Shown here: one piece after another, positions 16,272 through 24,671 of the stretch
Layout: each line of letters starts with the position of its first letter
Position numbering within the stretch: position 1 is the first letter of the stretch
Source: Oscillospiraceae bacterium
Lineage (GTDB): Bacteria > Bacillota > Clostridia > Oscillospirales > Oscillospiraceae
DNA: 43,224 nt
Direction: 5' to 3'
NCBI GenBank assembly: GCA_902761635.1
Contig: CACWLG010000036.1
Coordinates: 1 to 43,224 of the forward strand
The notes under the pieces: generated by a model
Database searches by the model: none
What the model was told of the DNA's origin: nothing
What the model saw: the letters and a program-made list of their open reading frames with translations, nothing else
Translations under genes and position numbers: made by a program

Positions 16272-17477
16272 ATGGAAAAGAATCAGATTTCCAGCTTTTT
16301 GCTGTATTGTGGGATTGGCAGGGACAACTTTGATCTGGTGCGTCCCATGCTGTGGGAGAGAAACATCCTTGCGCTCAGAATCACCTCGCTGCTGGCCGGC
16401 GGCCTCGGCCTGATCTTCCTTGTCCTGCATTATTTTCTTCGGTCGGGCATCTGGTTTCCCTACCTGTTCCTGCTATGCGGCAGCGTCGTCATCTTTCTGC
16501 TGCTTCAATGGATACGCAGACATGACAGCAGGGAGATCTGGTGCATTCTGATCTGCTATGCCGAGATGATCCTCGCCTGCGTGTATGCGAGCATTCTCAG
16601 TCTGCAGAGCAGCAACCATGATATCCCCGCGACCAGCGTGATCGTGTTTATCGCACTGCTCCCGCTGAGCATTGACGACCGTCCCGTTCGCATGTATGCG
16701 GTCATGCTGTGTGAGACCCTGGGGTATCTGGCGCTGTCTTATTTTCGAAAATCCGCGCACGCCTTTTCTCTCGATCTCATGAACGCCGTGACCTTCTGTA
16801 TTGCCGGAATGATTGTGTACGGCATCATCTGCGCAAGAAACGTCAGGGAGATCTACCAGAACCTTCGCGTGGAACGCATCCAGCGGAGCATCATTTCCTC
16901 CCTCGCCGCTGTGGTCGAGGAGCGGGACGAAAACACCGGCAATCATATCCAGCGCACGGAAAGCTATGTGGAACAGCTCCTCCTGCGCATGAGAAAGCAT
17001 GCCGGCTATTCCGGCCTGACGGAAGACTATTGCAGCAACGTTGCCCTGGCGGCACCCATGCATGATATAGGCAAGATCAGGATACCTGACGCGATCCTTA
17101 ACAAGCCCGGAAAGCTGACAAAAGAAGAGTTTGAGATCATGAAGCGTCACGCCGCGTTCGGCGGCGACATCATACGCAAGACCATGAGCGATGTGGAAGA
17201 ACGGAAATACTGCGACATCGCGTACAACATTGCCCGCTATCATCATGAGCGCTGGGACGGCACGGGATATCCGGACGGACTGAACGGAGAGGATATCCCT
17301 TTGGAGGCCCGGGTCATGGCGCTGGCGGATGTCTACGACGCGCTGGTTTCCGAGCGCGTGTACAAAAAGGCTTTTTCCGAGGAGGAAGCGAGAAATATCA
17401 TCCTGGAAGGCAGCGGAACGCAATTTGATCCGAACCTTGTTCCGCTCTTTCTGGAATGTGTCGGGACATATGAGTGA
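16272..17477 (+). CDS. Membrane HD-GYP domain protein, probable c-di-GMP phosphodiesterase
   Basis: A 401-residue protein. The first half has about five to six membrane segments (for example ITSLLAGGLGLIFLVLHYFL and YLFLLCGSVVIFLLLQWI, residues 37-85). The second half (about 215-395) is an HD-GYP domain: MHDIGKIRIPDAILNKPG near residue 264 and HHERWDGTGYPDGL near 323, with the HD pair and metal-ligand histidines intact. HD-GYP enzymes hydrolyse cyclic di-GMP to GMP. It lies 40 bases after the RlmD-type gene and close upstream of a GGDEF protein gene, suggesting a local signalling cluster. GGGGG precedes the ATG. Confidence 0.9.
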   Translation: MEKNQISSFLLYCGIGRDNFDLVRPMLWERNILALRITSLLAGGLGLIFLVLHYFLRSGIWFPYLFLLCGSVVIFLLLQWIRRHDSREIWCILICYAEMILACVYASILSLQSSNHDIPATSVIVFIALLPLSIDDRPVRMYAVMLCETLGYLALSYFRKSAHAFSLDLMNAVTFCIAGMIVYGIICARNVREIYQNLRVERIQRSIISSLAAVVEERDENTGNHIQRTESYVEQLLLRMRKHAGYSGLTEDYCSNVALAAPMHDIGKIRIPDAILNKPGKLTKEEFEIMKRHAAFGGDIIRKTMSDVEERKYCDIAYNIARYHHERWDGTGYPDGLNGEDIPLEARVMALADVYDALVSERVYKKAFSEEEARNIILEGSGTQFDPNLVPLFLECVGTYE

Positions 17478-17519
17478 TACGACCTGACCGCAGGCGAATA
17501 AGAAAGAGAGAGATGCTGC

Positions 17520-17798
17520 ATGGAAGTATACACATTCGCGGTCCCGATGGCCCTGGTCGATTTCATCCCCGTGTTCCTGTTCGGCATCTCCGCCGTACTG
17601 ATGCAGCGCGACCTGTACAACAAAATGTCCGCGTGCGCCTTTGCCTGTCTCGCCGCCGGCAACATTGACGCCTCCCGGGACGGCGCCTCGGCCGCCTTGA
17701 ACCGGGTAGAGCTCGGCGTCAACTGTCTGGGCCAGGCGCTGCTGGGCGGCGTGTACGCGCTGCACCGTGCCGGTCTGCGGGAGTACAGGCTGCTGTGA
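17520..17798 (+). CDS. Small membrane protein (92 aa), possibly internally deleted
   Basis: Unrecognised. It has an N-terminal hydrophobic segment (FAVPMALVDFIPVFLFGISA), a middle stretch rich in Ala/Ser that does not look membrane-embedded, and a second semi-hydrophobic segment (GVNCLGQALLGGVYALHR). The N terminus resembles longer clostridial membrane proteins, so this could be a version missing its central helices. GAGAGAG lies upstream of the ATG. It is placed between the HD-GYP and Ntn-hydrolase genes and is co-directional with both. Confidence 0.55.
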   Translation: MEVYTFAVPMALVDFIPVFLFGISAVLMQRDLYNKMSACAFACLAAGNIDASRDGASAALNRVELGVNCLGQALLGGVYALHRAGLREYRLL

Positions 17799-17832
17799 GC
17801 CGGGGCCGTAAGAAAGGCGGAGAGCTTGAACA

Positions 17833-18981
17833 ATGAAAAAATGGAAGCGTACGATTCTTCAGGCAGTCATGGCGCTGGCTCTGCTTGCACATCCCCTGAC
17901 CGCCTGCCCGGCCGAGGCCGCCGAACCCGCTGCTGCGCGGCTGGATGAGGACGGGTACCTGTACTACATGGACTACGGAAAGGATTATTACAGCCCGGAG
18001 GTCATGGACGCCATGAGGAAGATCGGCTTTATTGATCCGGGCTGCTCGGTCTTCTTCACCCACAATCCCGACGGCGAACCGATCACCTGCCGGAATTATG
18101 ATTATCCGCATTATGTGTCGCAAGAGGACAGAACCCTGACCGGGCTCAGCATCGTACTTCACTGCAAGCCGGAGGGCAAGTATGAATCCATTGCCGTGGC
18201 CGACGCGGTCTGGTGCGGGGAATACGATCCTCTGCTGCAGCGGGGAGGCCCGGACCTGGAGGGCTTTGATCCCAAGGTCCTGGATATTCTTCCCTATCAG
18301 TGCATGGACGGGATCAATGAAAAGGGGCTTTACGTCTCCATTCAGCGCGTCGATATCAAGGAAGGGGATCAGCCTGCGCGATTCCCGGCGGGGTCCAGCA
18401 TGCTCCTGCGCCATATGCTGGACGATTGTGCGAATGTCGAGGAAGCCGTGCGAAAGACGGAGACCGGCATCCTGCTGCCGGAGGACTGGCAGAACTGCCA
18501 TGTGATGGTCTCTGACGCGGCCGGCCGCAGCGTCGTGATCGAGAGCCGCAACAGCGTGGTCAGCGTCATCCCTGCCGATGTCTGCACCAATTTCTATCTG
18601 GCCAGCGACGATATGGAGGATTCCTACCGGGACGGTGTTCTCAGAGAGGAAGCTGTCAAAATGACCGATGAAAACCAGGTCTCGAGCGATCACTACGGAT
18701 ACGGTCACGGTTATCATCGCTTTGTGATCATCGAGAGCCAGCTTGAGCGCTGCCAGGATGCGGCGAAGGAGGAGCGCTATACGGTCATGCCGGAATCCCT
18801 GGCGCTGGCCCTGCTCCAGACGGCTGCGCAGAACCCCTTCACGGACGCCTCCGGCATCTCCATGACGCAGTACAGCGCGATATACAACAACGAGCGAAAG
18901 ACCGTTGAGATCTGGCCGTTCCAGAACTATTCAAAATCCTTCACATTCGATGTGACGGGAAAACAGATACCGGCCGCGTGA
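17833..18981 (+). CDS. Linear amide C-N hydrolase (choloylglycine hydrolase-like Ntn hydrolase), predicted lipoprotein
   Basis: A 382-residue exported Ntn hydrolase. The N terminus has a signal peptide ending in LTAC, a plausible lipobox, so the protein may be lipid-anchored outside the membrane. The catalytic-type block PGCSVFFTHNPDGEPITCRN followed by YDY (about residues 73-95) matches the nucleophile region of penicillin V acylase, bile salt hydrolase and related amidases, although the Cys is internal and would need cleavage of the preceding segment. HVMVSDAAGRSVVIES and the C-terminal SMTQYSAIYNNERKTVEIW are also typical. Substrate unknown; N-acyl amino acids, bile amides or quorum signals are possible. 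Confidence 0.8.
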   Translation: MKKWKRTILQAVMALALLAHPLTACPAEAAEPAAARLDEDGYLYYMDYGKDYYSPEVMDAMRKIGFIDPGCSVFFTHNPDGEPITCRNYDYPHYVSQEDRTLTGLSIVLHCKPEGKYESIAVADAVWCGEYDPLLQRGGPDLEGFDPKVLDILPYQCMDGINEKGLYVSIQRVDIKEGDQPARFPAGSSMLLRHMLDDCANVEEAVRKTETGILLPEDWQNCHVMVSDAAGRSVVIESRNSVVSVIPADVCTNFYLASDDMEDSYRDGVLREEAVKMTDENQVSSDHYGYGHGYHRFVIIESQLERCQDAAKEERYTVMPESLALALLQTAAQNPFTDASGISMTQYSAIYNNERKTVEIWPFQNYSKSFTFDVTGKQIPAA

Positions 18982-19021
18982 TGCGTCGGCAGCGCTGAAT
19001 TGATCAGGAGGGAAATCTGCT

Positions 19022-19534
19022 GTGATTGACAGAAAAACCAAAACCATTGCGATCGTACTGATGATCGCAATGGGAGCATGCATGCATTTTGTGATTGAGT
19101 CGCTTCCTGCCGGGCCGATCACGACGTTTCTCGGCAACATCTTCCCGGTAAACGAGACGAGCTGGGAGCACATGAAGATGATGTGGTATCCGCTTCTTAC
19201 CGTCGGGATCATCTTCAGCATCAAGACCGGGAACCGTGGCTACTTCGGCGCCTTTGTCGTCTGCGCCGTCATGGCGATGCTGATGAACCTCGGGGCGTTT
19301 TCCGTCTATCAGTCTTTCTCGGGACACAGCATCCTGCCCGTGGATATCATGATCTTTGTTTCCACCATGCTGATCGGCGCCCTGCTTGCCTGTGAGCTGG
19401 CCTATAAAAAGTGGGCACGAACGCTGTTTCCTCTGTGGGTGGCGCTCGCGGTGATGGTAACTGCCGGGATCATCCGGCTGACGTACTATCCCGGGAAAGG
19501 CTATGTATTCCTGGACAACGGGGGACTGACCTGA
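19022..19534 (+). CDS. DUF6512-like four/five-helix membrane protein
   Basis: A 170-residue integral membrane protein that matches the pattern of the DUF6512 family: an N-terminal helix with MHFVIESLP, then FPVNETSWEHMKMMWYP, a motif repeated across that family, followed by three more helices. Function is unknown. The start is GTG at 19022 with GGAGGGA upstream. It lies 40 bases after the Ntn-hydrolase gene and 54 bases before the GGDEF gene. Confidence 0.75.
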   Translation: MIDRKTKTIAIVLMIAMGACMHFVIESLPAGPITTFLGNIFPVNETSWEHMKMMWYPLLTVGIIFSIKTGNRGYFGAFVVCAVMAMLMNLGAFSVYQSFSGHSILPVDIMIFVSTMLIGALLACELAYKKWARTLFPLWVALAVMVTAGIIRLTYYPGKGYVFLDNGGLT

Positions 19535-19588
19535 GCCGGCACTGCACAATACGCTGACGGCGGGGCGCTTTGTTTGAGGTGAAGTACA

Positions 19589-20668
19589 ATGATATCCAAT
19601 TATTTTCTGCAAAACTGGACACTGATCCTGATCCTCCTGGCGTTCACGGCGACGCTCAGGGCGACGGTGTTTCTCGACAGGAAGACCATTGACCGCATGG
19701 TTGTTCTGATCGTCCTGATCTTTCTGCTCTCCATCTGCGTCTATGTGGAGTTTCTGCCGGGGGATTCCGGCGTCAGCCGGTCCCTGCGGCTCGTGCTGAT
19801 GGCGATACGCTACAGCGCGACGCCCTTTATCATCGCGCAGGTCATCTATACGCTGGTCAAAAAGTTCCGCCCGGTTATCTTCGTCCCGGCGTTGCTGCTT
19901 GCGCTTTTGAACTTCTCTTCGATCTTTACCGGGATCGTGTTCAGCATCGACGGCGAAAACGTCTTCCACCGCGGCCCGCTCGGTTATCTCCCCTTCGTTA
20001 TGGTCGGGCTTTACTGCGTCTTTCTGGTGTATATCCTCTATAAGCGCAGCAACAAGACATCCATCGAGCTCATCCCCATCGGCTTTCTCTGCTTCGCGTT
20101 TCTCTCGGGGCTCATCCTGCCGTTCGTGTTCGGCAAGGATTACGCCCAGCTCTTCTGCTCGATCCTCGCCATTGCGCTTTTTGTGTATTACGTTTTCCTG
20201 ATCCTTCAGCGCACGACCATTGATTCGCTGACGGGTCTTCTCAACCGTCACGCCTTCTACGCCGATATCGGCAGCAGCCCCGAGGACATCACCGCCGTCA
20301 TGTCCCTTGACATGAACGGCCTCAAAACCATCAACGACAGCGAAGGACACGCCGCCGGGGACGAAGCCCTCGTCACGCTCGGCGTCTGCTTCACCCGGGC
20401 GCTCAGGCGCGGACAGTCCTGCTACCGGGTCGGCGGGGACGAATTTGTGATCGTCTGCCGCAAAAACACCCCGGACGAGGTTGAGGCGCTTGCCGGGCGC
20501 ATCCGGCACGCCGTCGCCGAGACGAAGTACAGCTGCTCCATCGGGTACTGCTGCCGCTCGGACGCGGCGGAATCGGTCGACGCGATCCTCAAGAAATCCG
20601 ATGCGATCATGTACGCGGACAAGGCGGCCCACTATGCCGGCGCCGGGCGGGACAGACGCCGGAGATAA
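19589..20668 (+). CDS. Membrane GGDEF protein, probable diguanylate cyclase
   Basis: 359 residues. The N-terminal half (about 1-205) contains about seven hydrophobic helices. The C-terminal half is a GGDEF domain beginning TIDSLTGLLNRHAFY, with MSLDMNGLKTINDSEGH and RVGGDEFVIVCR near residue 281, so the active-site GGDEF is intact and it should make c-di-GMP. The product-inhibition I-site (RxxD) reads RRGQ, so feedback control is probably absent. Its proximity to the HD-GYP gene (16272-17477) suggests opposing enzymes of one signalling pathway. AGGTGA lies upstream of the ATG. Confidence 0.9.
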   Translation: MISNYFLQNWTLILILLAFTATLRATVFLDRKTIDRMVVLIVLIFLLSICVYVEFLPGDSGVSRSLRLVLMAIRYSATPFIIAQVIYTLVKKFRPVIFVPALLLALLNFSSIFTGIVFSIDGENVFHRGPLGYLPFVMVGLYCVFLVYILYKRSNKTSIELIPIGFLCFAFLSGLILPFVFGKDYAQLFCSILAIALFVYYVFLILQRTTIDSLTGLLNRHAFYADIGSSPEDITAVMSLDMNGLKTINDSEGHAAGDEALVTLGVCFTRALRRGQSCYRVGGDEFVIVCRKNTPDEVEALAGRIRHAVAETKYSCSIGYCCRSDAAESVDAILKKSDAIMYADKAAHYAGAGRDRRRR

Positions 20669-20720
20669 CGCAGGAAGCTTTCCCGGGGTCTGACACAGGA
20701 TTGCAAAGGAGGAATTGTCA

Positions 20721-21941
20721 ATGCTGAAATACTATGAACCGCGCCTGAATCTGGCATCACCCGAAGGGCTCAATATCATGGGCATCGTCGTCTCCCTGCG
20801 CGAGCCGGTGGACGGGGAGATCCTGCGCGCCGTGGTCGAGGAGCTGCGCGTTCGCTTTCCGTATTTTTACGTCAAGCCCGCCTGTAGAGGCGACGACCTT
20901 GTCACCGTGCCGAACGAGCTGCCGATGACGGTCCGCGGCACCTGGGAGCCGATCCGACTGAACAGTGAAGAATCCAACTTCCATCTCGCGGCCTGGAAGT
21001 ATGAGGGCTGCAGGCTGGCCTTTGAGATCCCCCACGATCTGACGGACGGAGCGGGCCTGTTTCCTTATGTGAAAAGCGCGCTGTTCCTGTACCTGTCAAG
21101 GGCGACCGGCAGGACGTTTGATCCGTCCGGATTTCGTCTGCCCGGTGAGGAGATCCCGGAATCGGAAACCGGAGACCCGTTCCGGGATCTGGACGTCAAG
21201 GCTGTGAAGGCCCCGTTTTACCAGAGGAAGCTGATTCCCGATGTTTTTCATGTGTCCGGCGGAGGGGCACATGAAAAGAGGGTTTTCTGTCTGAAGCTCC
21301 CCGAAGAGGATGTCATGCAATACTGCCGGGCGCAGGACGCGAGCCCCAATGTGCTCTTCTCCGTCTTTCTGGCAAAGGCGGCGAGGCGATATGATCCGGA
21401 CAACGAAAAGCCGGTCACGATTTTCGTGGCCGTCGACCACAAGGCGATCCTCGGAAACCATGACAACTATCGCCTGTTCGTGGGCAACAACCTGCTGGAG
21501 TTTCCGAAGAGCATGGATCTGAACGACATCTCGCGGACCTGCACCATGGCCCGCGGGCAGCTGATGCTGCAGGCGCAGCCGGAGAATTCCCTCTGGGAGA
21601 TCAAGGAGCTCATGCGCATGCTGCCGCCTCCCTCTCTTGAAATCCCGCTGGGGAGCTTCAGCATTTCCTATCCGCGAAATACAAGCTTCGGACCGCTGGA
21701 CCCCTATATCGAAGAAGTATACGTCCTGACGACCCTGAAGCCGATCACGGATATTCTGCTTGAGCTGACGTGCCTCAACCACAGCTTCTTTCTTGCGTTC
21801 ATGCAGCCGTTTTCCGCAACGGAATTTTTTGACTGCTATCTTGAGCAGCTTCGTCTGGCGGGGCTTAAGTACGAGCTGCTTCACAGCGAGCCGCTGCGCA
21901 TGTGCACGGTACAGGGAATGAAGAAGGGCAATACCGCATAA
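20721..21941 (+). CDS. Condensation/acyltransferase-like protein (alcohol acetyltransferase family)
   Basis: A 406-residue soluble protein with the fold pattern of CoA-dependent acyltransferases and NRPS condensation domains. The catalytic HxxxDG motif is present in IPHDLTDGAGLF (about residue 105). A later FVGNNLLEFPKSM segment occupies the position of the family's second half. Similar stand-alone proteins are annotated as alcohol acetyltransferases or polyketide-associated acyltransferases; substrate is unknown. AAAGGAGG lies eight bases before ATG 20721, a very strong start. It ends the co-directional run from the HD-GYP gene. Confidence 0.7.
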   Translation: MLKYYEPRLNLASPEGLNIMGIVVSLREPVDGEILRAVVEELRVRFPYFYVKPACRGDDLVTVPNELPMTVRGTWEPIRLNSEESNFHLAAWKYEGCRLAFEIPHDLTDGAGLFPYVKSALFLYLSRATGRTFDPSGFRLPGEEIPESETGDPFRDLDVKAVKAPFYQRKLIPDVFHVSGGGAHEKRVFCLKLPEEDVMQYCRAQDASPNVLFSVFLAKAARRYDPDNEKPVTIFVAVDHKAILGNHDNYRLFVGNNLLEFPKSMDLNDISRTCTMARGQLMLQAQPENSLWEIKELMRMLPPPSLEIPLGSFSISYPRNTSFGPLDPYIEEVYVLTTLKPITDILLELTCLNHSFFLAFMQPFSATEFFDCYLEQLRLAGLKYELLHSEPLRMCTVQGMKKGNTA

Positions 21942-21954
21942 TTCGGCAAGAGCA

Positions 21955-22050
21955 GATCCTGAGAAAATTTGGGTTCTGATAAAGGCACTTTTTCGCAGAT
22001 GTACTTTGTGTACCTCAAGAAAAAATCAGGGCACAAATTTTCCAGGAGAT
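21955..22050. repeat. About 95-base imperfect palindrome (large stem-loop) upstream of azlC
   Basis: The outer stem GAAAATTTG (21963-21971) pairs with 22034-22042, extended outward by ATCCT/AGGAGAT. Inside, CTGAT pairs with ATCAG, TTTTTC with GAAAAA, and GTAC with GTAC around a five-base apical loop. It is much more AT-rich than its surroundings. It could be a MITE-like repeat, a terminator, or an RNA leader; it matches no riboswitch class I know. Confidence 0.6.
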
Positions 22051-22105
22051 GCCGAAGGCGGATTGTGCGGTGTTGCCCAAGTAAACCCGCCCCCGCGCTT
22101 GACCC

Positions 22106-22123
22106 GCAGCCCGCCGGGGCTGC
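22106..22123. terminator. Short GC-rich hairpin in the azlC leader
   Basis: GCAGCCC (22106-22112) pairs with GGGCTGC (22117-22123), 33 bases before the azlC start. No T-run follows, so attenuation is only a possibility. Confidence 0.3.
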
Positions 22124-22155
22124 ATGAAAAAGATACAGGAGAACATCCAGACGCA

Positions 22156-22845
22156 ATGAAAAAGCAAGTAATCAGACTGGCATTCAAAACCTCCATCCCG
22201 GTGCTCGCGGGCTATATCGTGCTGGGCATGGGCTTCGGCCTGCTGCTGCACAACGCGGGCTACGGCCCGGGCTGGGCCCTGCTCATGTCCGTCATCATCT
22301 ACGCGGGCACCATGCAGTATGTGGGCGTGGGCCTGCTCGCCGGCGCGGCCTCGATCCTGACCACGGCGCTCACCACGCTCATGGTGCAGGCAAGGCACCT
22401 CTTCTACAGCATCTCCCTCATCGAGAAATACAAGGGCATGGGCAAATACAAGCCCTACATGATCTTCGGCATCACGGACGAGACCTACTCGCTCATGAGC
22501 GACCCCTACATCCCGGTGGATAAAAAGGACGAGCCGCTCTACCGCTTCCTCGTCACCCTCTTCAACCACTGCTACTGGATCACCGGCTGCGTGCTCGGGA
22601 ACCTCCTCGGGGAGGTCCTCCCCTTCTCCACCGACGGTCTGGAGTTTTCGATGACGGCGCTCTTCGTCGCCTCCTTCACCGAGCAGTGGATCACCATGCG
22701 CGATCATGTCCCGGCCCTCACGGGCTTTGTGAGCACGCTGGTGTGCCTGCTCGTTTTCGGGCCGGAGCGCTTTCTGATCCCGGCGCTGCTGCTCATGACG
22801 CTGATCCTCACGCTCCTGCGCAGGAGAGAGGAGGCCCAGGCATGA
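22156..22845 (+). CDS. azlC: AzlC family branched-chain amino acid permease subunit
   Basis: 229 residues with the AzlC pattern: a first helix containing SIPVLAGYIVLGMGFGLLLH, IIYAGTMQYVGVGLL, and the conserved ARHLFYSISL and FGITDETYSL segments, with about six or seven membrane helices. AzlC is the large subunit of AzlCD exporters of branched-chain amino acids and analogues. The frame is open further upstream, but the ATG at 22156 begins the recognisable protein. Its stop overlaps the azlD start by four bases. Confidence 0.92.
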   Translation: MKKQVIRLAFKTSIPVLAGYIVLGMGFGLLLHNAGYGPGWALLMSVIIYAGTMQYVGVGLLAGAASILTTALTTLMVQARHLFYSISLIEKYKGMGKYKPYMIFGITDETYSLMSDPYIPVDKKDEPLYRFLVTLFNHCYWITGCVLGNLLGEVLPFSTDGLEFSMTALFVASFTEQWITMRDHVPALTGFVSTLVCLLVFGPERFLIPALLLMTLILTLLRRREEAQA

Positions 22846-23153
22846 GAGAGCTCGGCATCATCCTGACCATGGCCGCCGTGACGGCGCTGCTGCGTTTTCT
22901 GCCCTTTATCGTTTTCCGCAAATACACGCCGCCCTACATCAAGTATCTCGGGCGCGTGCTGCCCCCGGCGCTGATCGGCATGCTCGTCATCTACTGCTTT
23001 AAGGACGTGCGCTTTTCCACCGCTCCCCACGGTCTGCCGGAGCTGATTTCGGCGCTCTGCATCGTGGGGCTGCAGGTCTGGAAGCGCAGCAGCCTTGTGA
23101 GCATCCTCGGCGGCACGGCGATCTATATGCTTTTGGTACAAGTGGTATTTTGA
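22842..23153 (+). CDS. azlD: AzlD family branched-chain amino acid transport subunit
   Basis: 103 residues and about four short membrane helices (IILTMAAVTALLRFLPFIVF; YLGRVLPPALIGMLVIYCF), the expected size and pattern for AzlD, the small partner of AzlC. The ATG overlaps the azlC stop (ATGA), so the subunits are translationally coupled. The next gene, the prephenate enzyme fusion, follows after 25 bases and may share the transcript. Confidence 0.92.
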   Translation: MRELGIILTMAAVTALLRFLPFIVFRKYTPPYIKYLGRVLPPALIGMLVIYCFKDVRFSTAPHGLPELISALCIVGLQVWKRSSLVSILGGTAIYMLLVQVVF

Positions 23154-23178
23154 TTCTTTTTTGAATGGAGTGTTCCCG

Positions 23179-24600
23179 ATGAAAATTGCCTATCAGGGTA
23201 TCCCCGGCAGCAATTCCGAGGCTGTGAGCGTCCTGTTCGCACAGAACCAGGGCTTTATCGCGCCGGAGTACATCCCCGCCGTCCACTCAAAGGGCGTCAT
23301 CGACATGCTCAGGACCGGGCAGGCCGACTACGGCGTCATGGCGACGAGGAATCTCATGGCCGGCGCCGTCGGCGAATCCGACAACGCCCTGAGCACTTTG
23401 AGCCACCGCGTCATCGACGCCCAGTGGCTGAGCGTGCACCACTGCCTGTTCACCAAAAACGCCGACAGTCAATTTGACACCATCGCCTCCCATATCCAGG
23501 CCCTCGGCCAGTGCCGCAACAATCTGCGCACCCACTACCCCGACTGCAGGCTCCTGGAGATGGAGGACACGGCCCTTGCCGCGCGCATGCTTGCCGACGG
23601 GAGCCTGCCGGAGACCACGGCGGTGCTCTGCCGCCGCAACGCAGGCGAGATGTTCGGCCTGCACCTGGCGGCGGAAAACCTTGAGGACGACTCGCGCAAC
23701 ATGACGGAGTTCGTGCTCATCAAGGCCATGCACATGATCAGCAAGACCGTCATTGTTGCCGGCCTCGGCCTCATCGGCGGGTCGATGGCGAAGGCCATCA
23801 AGAAGAACACCGACTGCCGCGTGCTGGGCTGGAACCGTACCCGCGCCGTGGCGGAGAGGGCTCTCGCGGAGGGCAGCATCGACGGCATTGCCGAGGACAG
23901 CGATTTTGCCGGCTGCGACCTGCTGATCGTCGGCATGTACCCCGCGGCGACGGAGGCGTATCTGCGCGAGAAGATCCCCCTCATGAAGCGCGGGGCCCTC
24001 GCGGTGGACCTCGTCGGCGTGAAGACGCGCATTGTCGAGTCCATCGGCCCGCTCGCCAGGGAGTACGGCGTGCGCTTTACCGGCGGTCACCCGATGCAGG
24101 GCCTGGCCCACGCCGGCTATGAGCGCTCCTTCGCCGATCTCTACAAGGGGGCTAGCATGATCCTGGTGCCGAGCGCCGCGACCCAGCCCGGAGACATTGA
24201 CGAGCTCGGCAGCTTCTTCCGCTCGGTCGGCTTCGGGCGCATCACCGTCGCCGGGTGCGAGGTGCAGGACCACATGATCGCCCACACCTCCCAGCTTGCC
24301 CACATCGTCTCCAACTCCTATGTCAAAAGCCCCGTGTCCACCAACTACGTCGGCTTCTCCGGCGGCAGCTACAAGGACATGACCCGTATCGCCTGCCTTG
24401 ACGAGCGGGTGTGGAAGGAGCTTTTCATCTGGAACAAGGACGCCCTGCTGCCCGAGATCGACGACCTCATGCGCAACATCTCGCAGCTCAGGGACGCCAT
24501 CGAGCGCGAGGACTACGACACCCTCGAAACGCTCCTGCGCGCCGGGCGTGAGGCCAAGGAGCGCATCGACGCCGCCAACCCCGACCAGCCCTCGGATTGA
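23179..24600 (+). CDS. tyrA: Fusion of a prephenate dehydratase-like domain and prephenate dehydrogenase (TyrA)
   Basis: 473 residues in two parts. Residues 1-185 look like prephenate dehydratase (start MKIAYQGIPGSNSEAV), but the usual ENS-containing block reads VMATRNLMAGAV and the essential TRF near the end reads NMTEFVLI, so dehydratase activity is doubtful. Residues 190-473 are a prephenate dehydrogenase: NAD-binding GLGLIGGSMAKAIKK, GGHPMQGLAHAGYERSF and AHTSQLAHIVSN with its conserved His. The second part makes 4-hydroxyphenylpyruvate for tyrosine. No ACT regulatory domain is visible. ATG 23179 has GGAG eight bases upstream. The N-terminal domain might act as a ligand-sensing module. 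Confidence 0.88.
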   Translation: MKIAYQGIPGSNSEAVSVLFAQNQGFIAPEYIPAVHSKGVIDMLRTGQADYGVMATRNLMAGAVGESDNALSTLSHRVIDAQWLSVHHCLFTKNADSQFDTIASHIQALGQCRNNLRTHYPDCRLLEMEDTALAARMLADGSLPETTAVLCRRNAGEMFGLHLAAENLEDDSRNMTEFVLIKAMHMISKTVIVAGLGLIGGSMAKAIKKNTDCRVLGWNRTRAVAERALAEGSIDGIAEDSDFAGCDLLIVGMYPAATEAYLREKIPLMKRGALAVDLVGVKTRIVESIGPLAREYGVRFTGGHPMQGLAHAGYERSFADLYKGASMILVPSAATQPGDIDELGSFFRSVGFGRITVAGCEVQDHMIAHTSQLAHIVSNSYVKSPVSTNYVGFSGGSYKDMTRIACLDERVWKELFIWNKDALLPEIDDLMRNISQLRDAIEREDYDTLETLLRAGREAKERIDAANPDQPSD

Positions 24601-24630
24601 GTTTGGAGTACAGCTCCCGATCATGCAAAC

Positions 24631-24667
24631 CGCCCCGGCGAATACGTTCGATGTATTCGCCGGGGCG
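24631..24667. terminator. Terminator of the CCCCGGCGAA family between tyrA and yvcK
   Basis: A perfect 15-bp stem: CGCCCCGGCGAATAC (24631-24645) with 24653-24667, loop of seven. It lies between convergent genes and shares its core with stem-loops at 12961-13009 and 42210-42254. Confidence 0.8.
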
Positions 24668-24671
24668 ATCG

